37,397 nucleotides of DNA, taken from an uncultured Myxococcales bacterium. Its GTDB lineage: Bacteria; Myxococcota_A; UBA9042. Below are positions 17,601 to 24,549 of the stretch, piece by piece. The notes under the pieces are model-generated. The model searched no databases. It was given only the letters and a program-made list of their open reading frames with translations, and had not been told where the DNA came from. The position numbers were made by a program, and so were the translations under genes. Each line of letters starts with the position of its first letter. Within the stretch, counting starts at the first letter, position 1. The DNA lies in contig CAIPXZ010000554.1 of NCBI GenBank assembly GCA_903869075.1, positions 1-37,397 on the forward strand, read 5' to 3'.

Positions 17601-18445
17601 TTGCCGTCGTCGCACGCCGCCGGCGCGCTGGGCTTGCAGACGCCGCCGGAACAGACGTCGCCGACGGTGCAGGCGTTGTAGTCGGTGCAGGTGGCGGTGT
17701 TGGCCAAAAACACGCAGCCGGTCTTGGGGTTACAGCTGTCGTCCGTGCACGGGTTGCCGTCGGCGCACGCCGTCGCTTTTTGGCCAACGCAGGTGCCGCC
17801 CTGGCAGACCTCGCCCCAGGTGCAAGCGTTGCCGTCGTCGCACGCCGCGCTGTTGTTGGTGTGGCTGCAGCCGGTCTTGGCGTCGCAGCTGTCGGTTGTG
17901 CACGGGTTGGCGTCGTCGCAGCTGAGCGCGGTGCTGCCGACGCACTTGCCGCCCTGGCACGCATCGCCGAGGCTGCAGGCGTCGCCGTCGTCGCACGCTT
18001 CCCCAGCGTTGGCGTGCTGGCAGCCGAGCGCGGAGTCGCAGTAGTCCGCGGTGCACGGGTTGCTGTCATCGCAGTTCTTGGCAGCGCCGAGGCCGCAGCT
18101 GCCGTCCGGGTTGCAGATCGCCGCGCGGCACGCGTCTGACGGGCACGCGCTGACGACACAGCCGGCATCGGCTGGCGGCGCGTCCTTGACCGGCGCGTCG
18201 AGTCCGGCGACCTCCGCGACACCAGCGTCCCCGCCATCGCTGAGCTGGCCAGCGGTGTCGGACTGCAAGGCATCGACAAGGCCATCCGATCCAGCCACTT
18301 GCGCGTCATCTTGCGCATCCAGACCGCTCGCTGCGCCGTCCGCACCCGTGGCGCCCGAGTTGGCGCCGCACGCGGTCACCGCCGCCCACGCGCCGATCAG
18401 CGCAAACCGCGCCGCGCCTTGCCACCAACTTTTCGCCTGGGTCAT
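14654..18445 (-). CDS. Very large Cys-rich repeat lipoprotein
   Basis: 1263 residues. AGGAG precedes the ATG at 18445, and the lipoprotein signal ends VTAC (Cys26). A low-complexity Asp/Ala/Gly linker (27-100) leads to array 1 at about 125-680: eleven units of about 50 residues of the type CDDGNPCTTDSC...GC...CDDGNxCTxGDxCxGGxC. Two EGF-like modules follow (about 685-745), including a calcium-binding type DLDEC...CINSIGSYQC. Array 2 (about 745-1250) has ten units of about 52 residues with GYADCN...DGCE...NCGxCGxxC. The Cys are regularly paired, so it is a disulfide-rigid rod. It must be exported and is probably anchored on the cell surface as an adhesin, stalk or matrix protein; this is inference. 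It is convergent with the dehydrogenase gene and divergent from the molybdoenzyme. Confidence 0.9.
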   Translation of the reverse strand: MTQAKSWWQGAARFALIGAWAAVTACGANSGATGADGAASGLDAQDDAQVAGSDGLVDALQSDTAGQLSDGGDAGVAEVAGLDAPVKDAPPADAGCVVSACPSDACRAAICNPDGSCGLGAAKNCDDSNPCTADYCDSALGCQHANAGEACDDGDACSLGDACQGGKCVGSTALSCDDANPCTTDSCDAKTGCSHTNNSAACDDGNACTWGEVCQGGTCVGQKATACADGNPCTDDSCNPKTGCVFLANTATCTDYNACTVGDVCSGGVCKPSAPAACDDGNPCTTENCDVVDGCASVPNTAPCEDGSVCTQADTCAAGACVPGAAIACSDGNPCTDDSCNPATGCGFVANAASCSDNNTCTVGDACAGGSCVPGGALPCDDGNPCTTDACDPQAGCSHSANTLPCSDNDLCTQNDACSGGTCVGGAAPVCDDGNFCTDDGCASASGCTHVANTLACDDNNSCTTGEHCLSGVCTPAGPSLCDDKNPCTTETCDPTGGCTSANNTADCSDGSVCTLGDVCSGGACTSGKAIGCDDGNPCTDDACAATTGCSHTANSASCSDENYCTVGDTCKAGACAPGAVKACDDGNVCTTESCDPKSGCTSVANTLGCSDGSVCTGGDVCAAGSCVAGKAMVCADGNPCTDDSCDAGKGCQFTANTAPCDDKNGCTSGDVCAAGTCTPGTTGCAELAACTSMGVGVACVCATGFVGDGFSCVDLDECAAQVANCGANMDCINSIGSYQCVCSAGFADCDNALTNGCEIQLATDSGNCGQCGVACSTNNVVSPTCAGGQCVGDCVAGYTDCNHTKAWDGCEVALGSDPVNCGTCGTACKYVPNGDSTCTGGVCGGACHSGYADCNMNMDVDGCEADLVHNVDSCGACGLTCANATGATPVCAYGQCTFSCNSGHADCNGAQPDGCETTVSSDVFNCGACGKICPNYPGSVAACVNGQCTTNCGSGHSDCNGTLADGCETAVATDPYNCGACGKACPGGIGAVAGCSASVCTLTCTTGFADCNNNKSLDGCERHISIDPNNCGSCGAVCAGYGIAAIVCTGGFCTGACSTGYADCDGNRGTNGCEVNIASSASNCGGCGVACSTNNISTPTCTNAACTGSCNTGFADCNSNRQLDGCEVNVAGDPANCGACGTTCSSYHIATTSCAGGVCNGSCTAGYADCNANKQVDGCETNLNTTLQSCGGCGAACAGTNVVAAGCTAGSCTGVCAANYADCNANLRTDGCETNIANDRNNCGGCGTVCPSTQNCVAKTCQ
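14690..16216 (-). repeat. Tandem in-gene repeats, array 2 (ten units of ~156 bases)
   Basis: Coding repeats of about 52 residues built on ADCN...DGCE...NCGxCG. DNA similarity between units is moderate and uneven (runs such as ctcgcagccgtc and gttgcagtcggc recur), so the units are old rather than freshly copied. Limits are approximate. Confidence 0.75.
16405..18073 (-). repeat. Tandem in-gene repeats, array 1 (eleven units of ~150 bases)
   Basis: Coding repeats of about 50 residues. Recurring DNA words such as tgcacgggttgccgtcgtcg mark the CDDGNPCT motif of each unit. Repeated identical words could promote slippage or recombination that changes unit number. Related units occur in the gene at the right end of the window (36177-37397). 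Confidence 0.75.
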
Positions 18446-18618
18446 TGTCGTCTCCTGAAGGCCGCTAGCCGCCGCTGCCCCAGAGGCTGCGTCCGCTGCT
18501 GACCAAGTTCCGCCGTCGTCGGCGCGGCCCAAAATGCCTGTCGCCACAGAAGAATCACACGAAACCCATCTTGCCACGTTGGCCCGCGCTGGCAATGCGC
18601 GGTCAAGCGAGAATTGTC

Positions 18619-18640
18619 GCGTTTGTGTCATGACAAACGC
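18619..18640. promoter_or_regulatory. Inverted repeat in the divergent giant-lipoprotein/molybdoenzyme gap
   Basis: GCGTTTGT-N6-ACAAACGC is a perfect 8+8 inverted repeat with a 6-base centre. The middle also contains the palindrome GTCATGAC. It lies 91 bases before the ATG at 18731 and 174 bases before the divergent ATG at 18445, so it could be an operator for either. The rest of 18446-18730 shows no clear -35/-10 pair. Confidence 0.4.
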
Positions 18641-18730
18641 TTGAGGCCCGGCGCACGCCCGTCGGCGATCGCAGCCATCCCTGCACAACGCTTGCGCATT
18701 TGTGTCCGGGCAGCTAGCCTGCGTACGCGC

Positions 18731-20857
18731 ATGTCAGCGACCGACGCCACCTTTACTTGCAACCTCTGCGAATCGGCATGTGGCTTGCGGGTCCGTTTGG
18801 ACGCCGACGCAGCCGCCGCACCGCGCATCGCCGGCATCCGCGGCAATCCGGAGGACGTGATCTCGCGCGGCCACATCTGCGCCAAAGCCCACGCGCTGGG
18901 CGAACTGCTCGACGATCCGCACCGGATTCGCCAGCCGCTGCAGCGGGTTGGCACGCAGTGGCAGCCGCTGGACTGGGACGCGGCGCTGGACCAGGTCGCG
19001 ACGCGGCTGCGGGCGATCCAACGCGCGCACGGCCGCGATGCGGTGGCGATTTATGTGGGCAATCCAGTGGTTCACGCGCACCGGGCGGCGCTGGGCGCGC
19101 AACTGCTGACCGCGGCACTGGGCAGCCACAACCGCTTCGACCCGAACGCCCAGGACTCCAACCCGCGGCTGTTTGCGGCGCTGCAGGTCTATGGCGACCC
19201 GCTGGCGATCCCCGTGCCGGACGTGGACCGCACGGATTTGCTGCTGATTCTCGGCGCCAACCCCTTCGCTTCCAACGGCAGCCAGATGGTGCTGGGCGAC
19301 GCCAAAGCGCGGCTGCGGGCGATCCAGGCGCGCGGCGGGCGGATCATCGTCATCGACCCACGGCGGACGGAGACGGCGGCGGCGGCGGACCTGCACCTGC
19401 CGATTCGCCCCGGCGGTGACGCGGCGCTGCTGCTGGCGCTGCTGCACGTGATTTTTGCCGAGTCGCTGTGGCAGCCGGAGCGCGTCGCGGCGCAGGCGAC
19501 CGGCGCGCTGGAGCTGGCGGCGCTGGCGCGGCGGTTTGCGCCAGAGCGCGTGGCGGCGGCGATCGGCATCCCGGCGGAGGCCATCCGCCAGCTGGCCCGC
19601 GAATTTGCCCAAGCGCCGAGCGCAGTTGCGTATGCGCGCGTCGGCGTCTGCCAGTCGCCATTTGGCCTCGCCGGCAACTGGCTGACCGATGCGCTGAACC
19701 TGGTGACGGGGCGCGTGGACGCAATCGGCGGCGCGCTGTTTCCGCAAGCTTCCGCGGACATTGGGCCGATCGCCCGGCTGCTGCTGCCGCAGCCGGTGGC
19801 GCGCTGGCGCTCGCGCGTGCGCGGGCTGCCGGAATTTCTCGGGTCGCTGCCGTCGGCGGTGCTGGCGGAAGAGATGACGACGCCGGGGGCGCGGCAGATC
19901 CGCGCGCTCGTGTGCCTGGCTGGCAATCCGGTGCTGTCGACGCCGAACGGTCCGCAGCTGGCCAAGGCCCTGACAAAGCTGGAGTTTATGGTCGGCATCG
20001 ACTTCTACCGCAACGAGACGACGCAGCACGCGCACGTCCTGCTGCCGCCGCGCCACGTGTTCGAGACCGGGCATTTTCCGCTGCTGACGCACCGCTTTGG
20101 CGTGCGCCACGCGCTCAAGTACAGCCCGCCGATCCTGCAGACCGCGGACGACACCCGCGACGAGTGGCGCATCGCCACGGAGCTCGCGCTGCGGCTGCGG
20201 CTGCCGCGCTGGCTGCACGCGCCGCTGCGGCGACTGGCGCGCAACCTCCCGGAACAGCTGATTGATTTGCTGCTGCGCCTCGGTCCGCACCCGCTGCGGC
20301 TGGCGGCGCTGGCAGCGCAGCCGAACGGCGTCGATCTGGGCGCGCTGTTGCCGGGGCGGCTGCCGGCGGTGCTGCGGACGCCGGACCGCCGCGCGCGCTT
20401 GGTGCCCGAGGCGTACCTGCCGGAGCTGGCGCGGCTGGATGCCTGGCTGGACGCGCCGGCGCCGCCGCTGGAGCTCGTGGGTCGACGCAGCGTGCGCGAC
20501 AACAACTCGTGGATGCACAACCTGAAATCGGTGGGCAAAGGTCCGGATCGCGCGCGCCTGCAGATGCACCCGGACGACGCGCAGGCGCGCGGGCTGGCGG
20601 ACGGGCAGCGCGTGCGGGTGCGCAGCCGCGTGGGCGAGGTGGACGCGCTGCTGGAAGTGACGGACGCTATGCGCCGCGGCGTGCTGTCCCTGCCGCACGG
20701 TTTTGGCCACGCGGACACGCCGGGGCTGCCGCTGGCCCAGGCGCTGCCGGGTCCGAGCGCGAACGCGCTGACGGACGAGCTGCGGGTGGAGCCGATTTTG
20801 GGCTCGTCGATCCTGAACGGCGTGCCGGTGACGGTGGAGGCTGCGGATGTTGCGTAG
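18731..20857 (+). CDS. Molybdopterin-dependent oxidoreductase with an N-terminal 4Fe-4S cluster
   Basis: 708 residues from the ATG at 18731; the start lacks a clear ribosome-binding site, and upstream in-frame starts would add a non-conserved piece. CNLCESACG with Cys10, 13, 17 and GHICAKA with Cys50 bind the 4Fe-4S cluster of the DMSO-reductase superfamily. RTDLLLILGANPFASNGSQ and IIVIDPRRTETAAAADLHLPIRPGGDAALL are its cofactor-binding blocks. NSWMHN and the last 130 residues (MHPDDAQARGLADGQRVRVRSRVGEV) form the C-terminal cap. It has no Tat signal, so a cytoplasmic site is likely. The Mo ligand residue is not obvious and the substrate is unknown. No electron-transfer or membrane subunit is adjacent; instead its 3' end overlaps the GH38 gene by 11 bases. 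Confidence 0.92.
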   Translation: MSATDATFTCNLCESACGLRVRLDADAAAAPRIAGIRGNPEDVISRGHICAKAHALGELLDDPHRIRQPLQRVGTQWQPLDWDAALDQVATRLRAIQRAHGRDAVAIYVGNPVVHAHRAALGAQLLTAALGSHNRFDPNAQDSNPRLFAALQVYGDPLAIPVPDVDRTDLLLILGANPFASNGSQMVLGDAKARLRAIQARGGRIIVIDPRRTETAAAADLHLPIRPGGDAALLLALLHVIFAESLWQPERVAAQATGALELAALARRFAPERVAAAIGIPAEAIRQLAREFAQAPSAVAYARVGVCQSPFGLAGNWLTDALNLVTGRVDAIGGALFPQASADIGPIARLLLPQPVARWRSRVRGLPEFLGSLPSAVLAEEMTTPGARQIRALVCLAGNPVLSTPNGPQLAKALTKLEFMVGIDFYRNETTQHAHVLLPPRHVFETGHFPLLTHRFGVRHALKYSPPILQTADDTRDEWRIATELALRLRLPRWLHAPLRRLARNLPEQLIDLLLRLGPHPLRLAALAAQPNGVDLGALLPGRLPAVLRTPDRRARLVPEAYLPELARLDAWLDAPAPPLELVGRRSVRDNNSWMHNLKSVGKGPDRARLQMHPDDAQARGLADGQRVRVRSRVGEVDALLEVTDAMRRGVLSLPHGFGHADTPGLPLAQALPGPSANALTDELRVEPILGSSILNGVPVTVEAADVA

Positions 20858-23564
20858 GATTTTGCCGCTGGTTCTGCTTGTGGCGTGCAAGCCGGCGCCG
20901 GTTGTCGCGCCGGTGGACGACGCCGCGGTGGTGAGCGACGCCGATGGCGATGCCAGCGTGGCGCAAGCGGAGGCGGCGATCCTGGCGCGGCTCGGCGTGC
21001 CCAAGGACGCGAAACGCGTGCTGATTTTGTCGCAGAGCAGCCACCTCGACATCGACTGGCAAAAGAGCTTTGAGGACTACTACACGAGCTTTGTCGAGAC
21101 GGCGTTCACCCAGGCGCACGACCTGCTGGCGGCGAACCCGCGGGCGCGCTACAGCATCGCGGAAATGGCCTTTCTGCATAGGCACTTGCAGCAGCATCCG
21201 GAGCAGCTGGCGGGCTTCAAGGACGCGGCCAAGCGCGGCGCGCTGCACGTCGTTGGCGGCGGGATGACGAGCCCGGACACGCTGCTGCCGGAGACCGAGC
21301 TGCTGTTGCGCGATTACCTGTACGGCATCCAGTTCGCCGAGGAAACGCTGGAGATTACACCGACTTCCGCGTGGCTGCCGGATTCTTTTGGCCACTCCGG
21401 CACCGCGCCGGACGTGCTGGCGGCGCTGGGCCTGCGCAGCGTGGCGTTTTCGCGCATCGACGGCGGACCGACGCTGGGGCAGATGATCACCGGCCAAGCC
21501 GCAAACTATCCGTGGGCGAACTCGCTGGCGGCGACGCTCAAGGACAAAAAGACCAACGATTTTATGTGGCAAGGCCCCAACGGCGGCACGGTGCTCGGCC
21601 ATTACCTCGTCGGTTTTGGCATGTACTGCGAGGGCGACAACATCGACTACGACGAGCCGATCCAGATCCCCGGCGGCCACCTCGGCGACTTCAAGGGCGA
21701 CGACCACGCGTACACCGACGGCCAGATCGACAGCTACATCGCCGACCTGACGCCGTACGCCGCGACAAATTACCTTTTCGTGCCAGTGGGTTGTGACTTC
21801 CAGGCGCCGAAAGCCCGGCTCGTCGAATACGCCGACGGCTACAACCAGCGGCGCTACCCGCAGACCGGCGTGTGGGTCGTCGCGGCGACTTTTGACGACT
21901 ACGCCGACCTGCTGTGGCTGCACGCGTCGGAACTGCCGACGATACAAGCGGAAATGTCGCCGGTGTACATGGGCTATTTTGGCAGCCGCGCCGACGTCAA
22001 GCGCGGCATTCGCGACGCCGCGCGGCCGTTCCTGACCGCCGAGCCGTTCGCCGCGCTGCTGGGCGCGGAAGCGCTGCCGGCGTGGCACGAAGCCGAAGAC
22101 GCGTGGCGGCTGCTGACGCGCACCAACCACCACGATTTTGTGCCGGGGACCTGCGCCGACACTGTCGTGGCCAACGAGCAGCTGCCGATGTTGGCGGATT
22201 TGCAGGCGAAAGGTCAGAAGTTTTTGCAGACGGTGGCGGATCTGCTGGCCGACCACTTGCCGGCGACGCCGGGCGCTGTGGCGCGGGTGCTTGTGTTCAA
22301 CGCGACGGGCGTCGGCCAGCAAGGACCCGTTGAATTTTCTTTGTCCAAGCAGACTTACACGGGGCCTATCGTCGCCCAGATCGCTGGCAAGGCGTGCGCG
22401 GTGGAGCTGGCGGGCGAGGCGACGGACACGACGCTGTACCGCGCCTGGGTGCCGACGACGGACGCCTGGAGCTGGACGACGCTCGACCTGCTGCCGGCAC
22501 CGGCGGGAACGCCCGCGATTTCAGGCAGCATGAAGCTGACGCTGCGCGACGACGCCGGGCTGCCGACCGACCCGACGGGCGCGGTGACTGTTGTCCTCGA
22601 TACGCAGCTTGGCGAGACGGCGAAGTGGCAGCGGCAAAATGGCGCGTGGTCGCTGGTTTCCTACCAGGTGCTCGGCGCTGAGGCGATCGCCAGCCCGTCG
22701 CTGCGCTTGCTGGACCGCGCCGACGACGGTGGCCTGTGGCGGATGGGCCACGAGATGCCCGGCTGCGCGGTGACGGCGCTGCCAGTGCCGGCGACTGCGA
22801 ACGAACAGCTTGAAATCGTGACGCAAACGCCGCAGCTGGTGCGGCTGCGGTTCGTCGGCGCGACGGCGACGTGGGAGGCGTGGATGACAACCGGCGGCGG
22901 CGGGCTGAACGTTGCGTTGCTGACCGGCGCGGCGGAGGGCACGACGCGGACGGCGACGCTACAGCTCGTCGCCAAGGCCACGGACACGCTCGTGACGGCG
23001 AGCCCGGCGGGCTGGCAGGAGCGGACGGCGCAGAAGCTCTTCGCGCCAACGTTTTGGCCGGCCGTCGACTGGCTGCACGTCGGCAACTGGGCGGTGCTGC
23101 TGCGGCAGTCGACCGGCGTCGGGATGGCGCAGCCCGGCGTGCTGGAGCTGATGGCGGCGCGCGACGCCCGCAAGGAAAAGTGCGACGTGATGGGCGGCGA
23201 TGGCTCGGACACGGGGGTGCACCGGCTGGAGTGGCGGATCGTCGGCGTGGGCAAGGCGACGGACACCCCGGCGCTGGCGCAAGCGTTCGCCCGGCCGCTG
23301 GTGGCGCTGCCGGTCAAGCTGCACGGCCAGACGGCGGATCGGCCGCTGTTGAGTGGTGTGGCGATCGCCGCGCCGTACCCCAGCCACGTCTCGGCAATCA
23401 AGCCGGCGTCGCGCGGCGGCGGCATCATCCTGCGGGCGGACGTGGACGTGGCGGCGGCGTTGCAGGGACCGTTCGGCACGCGCACGAGCACGGTCGTGGA
23501 TCCGGCGGAGCGTGCAGCGCCGGCGACGACTACCGGTCCGCTGGCAACCTGGCGCGTGCAGTAA
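20847..23564 (+). CDS. GH38-type alpha-mannosidase lipoprotein
   Basis: 905 residues. GGAGG (20836-20840) precedes the ATG, which lies inside the end of the molybdoenzyme gene. MLRRILPLVLLVAC gives lipobox LVAC (Cys14), followed by Lys. The GH38 catalytic domain (about 55-450) shows SHLDIDW (His66, Asp68, zinc ligands), AWLPDSFGHSG (Asp179, the expected nucleophile) and TNHHDFVPGTC (His428/429, third zinc ligand region). The remainder is beta-rich, as in the C-terminal part of the family. It should cleave alpha-mannosides outside the cytoplasm, for scavenging or matrix turnover. Its 3' end overlaps the convergent oleD gene by 35 bases. Confidence 0.9.
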   Translation: MLRRILPLVLLVACKPAPVVAPVDDAAVVSDADGDASVAQAEAAILARLGVPKDAKRVLILSQSSHLDIDWQKSFEDYYTSFVETAFTQAHDLLAANPRARYSIAEMAFLHRHLQQHPEQLAGFKDAAKRGALHVVGGGMTSPDTLLPETELLLRDYLYGIQFAEETLEITPTSAWLPDSFGHSGTAPDVLAALGLRSVAFSRIDGGPTLGQMITGQAANYPWANSLAATLKDKKTNDFMWQGPNGGTVLGHYLVGFGMYCEGDNIDYDEPIQIPGGHLGDFKGDDHAYTDGQIDSYIADLTPYAATNYLFVPVGCDFQAPKARLVEYADGYNQRRYPQTGVWVVAATFDDYADLLWLHASELPTIQAEMSPVYMGYFGSRADVKRGIRDAARPFLTAEPFAALLGAEALPAWHEAEDAWRLLTRTNHHDFVPGTCADTVVANEQLPMLADLQAKGQKFLQTVADLLADHLPATPGAVARVLVFNATGVGQQGPVEFSLSKQTYTGPIVAQIAGKACAVELAGEATDTTLYRAWVPTTDAWSWTTLDLLPAPAGTPAISGSMKLTLRDDAGLPTDPTGAVTVVLDTQLGETAKWQRQNGAWSLVSYQVLGAEAIASPSLRLLDRADDGGLWRMGHEMPGCAVTALPVPATANEQLEIVTQTPQLVRLRFVGATATWEAWMTTGGGGLNVALLTGAAEGTTRTATLQLVAKATDTLVTASPAGWQERTAQKLFAPTFWPAVDWLHVGNWAVLLRQSTGVGMAQPGVLELMAARDARKEKCDVMGGDGSDTGVHRLEWRIVGVGKATDTPALAQAFARPLVALPVKLHGQTADRPLLSGVAIAAPYPSHVSAIKPASRGGGIILRADVDVAAALQGPFGTRTSTVVDPAERAAPATTTGPLATWRVQ

Positions 23565-24540
23565 CCAGCGATTCCCGCAGCTTTTCAAGGCCCTGCGCCA
23601 CCGTCACCGCCGGCGCGTAGCCCAGATCCCGCCGTGCCGCGGAGATGTCGTACCAGTGCGCCGTCGCCAACTGGCGGGCCAGAAACCGCGTCATCATCGG
23701 CTCGTCGGCGCGGCGCAGAACTGTCCAGATTCCTTCCAGAATCGCGCCGGCCAGCCACGCCACGCCCGGGGCGATCGACTTCTCGCACGGCGGCAGCCCC
23801 GCCGCCGCCAACATGCCGTTGATCAGCTGCTTTTGCGGCATCGGCTCACCCTGGGTGATGAAATAGGCGCGACCGGCGCACGCCGCACCGGGCGCCAGGC
23901 GATCCAGCGCGTTCAGATGCGCCGCCGCGGCGTTGTCGATATACACGGAATCAATCCACTTTTCGCCGCCACCGACGAGCCGCAGCCGTCCGCTCGCGGC
24001 GCGCTCCAGCACGCGCGCGGTCAGCTGCGTGTCGCCCGGCCCCCAGATCAGGTGCGGCCGCAGCGCCACGGTGGCCAGCGCCGCGTCATTGGCCGCCAGC
24101 ACGCGCGCCTCGGCGATCGCCTTGGTGCGCGGGTACGGCGCTGAAAAATGCGTGGCGACGGGCGCTGTTTCGTCGATATTTTCAACGTCGCCGCCGGCGT
24201 GCACGACCGACGGCGTCGAGGTATAGACAAGTTTTTGGATGCCCAGCTGCCGGCACGCGGCGATAACGTTGTCCGTCGCCGTCACGTTCGCACTGTAAAA
24301 GCTCGCGTCACTGCCCCAGACACCGGCTTTCGCCGCCACGTGCACGACCGCGTCCGCACCCGCCAGCGCCCGCGCGCATGCGGCCGCGTCGCTCAGGTCC
24401 GCGCGCACGACTTCCACACCGATTGCGCGCAGTTCCGGCGCGTCGCTGCGCTGCACCGACCGCACGACCTCGCCGCGCGCCCGCAGCTGCCGCACGATCG
24501 CCCCGCCCAGAAAACCGCCGCCGCCGGTCACCACAATCAT
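23530..24540 (-). CDS. oleD: OleD, 2-alkyl-3-oxoalkanoate reductase
   Basis: 336 residues, extended short-chain dehydrogenase (3-beta-HSD/epimerase-like). MIVVTGGGGFLGGAIVRQL is the NAD(P)-binding motif, STPSVV holds the catalytic Ser region, and YPRTK is the YxxxK pair. ALRPHLIWGPGDTQLTARVLERA is typical of this subfamily. It reduces the beta-keto acid formed by OleA to a beta-hydroxy acid using NADPH, in the cytoplasm (established for OleD of other bacteria). It is the last gene of oleABCD, starting 9 bases after oleC. Its final eleven codons run into the convergent GH38 gene. Confidence 0.93.
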   Translation of the reverse strand: MIVVTGGGGFLGGAIVRQLRARGEVVRSVQRSDAPELRAIGVEVVRADLSDAAACARALAGADAVVHVAAKAGVWGSDASFYSANVTATDNVIAACRQLGIQKLVYTSTPSVVHAGGDVENIDETAPVATHFSAPYPRTKAIAEARVLAANDAALATVALRPHLIWGPGDTQLTARVLERAASGRLRLVGGGEKWIDSVYIDNAAAAHLNALDRLAPGAACAGRAYFITQGEPMPQKQLINGMLAAAGLPPCEKSIAPGVAWLAGAILEGIWTVLRRADEPMMTRFLARQLATAHWYDISAARRDLGYAPAVTVAQGLEKLRESLVTARARLPADR

Positions 24541-24549
24541 CTTCGCGTC

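Noticed and set aside
14690-18073. CRISPR-like regular spacing of repeated words
   Set aside because: The periodicity of 150-156 bases lies in one open frame and encodes Cys-repeat protein units; there are no short identical repeats with unique spacers and no cas genes.
18681-18696. Sigma-54-like CTGCACAACGCTTGCG before the molybdoenzyme gene
   Set aside because: The invariant GG of the -24 element is TG, and the base after TTGC does not fit. Too weak to call.
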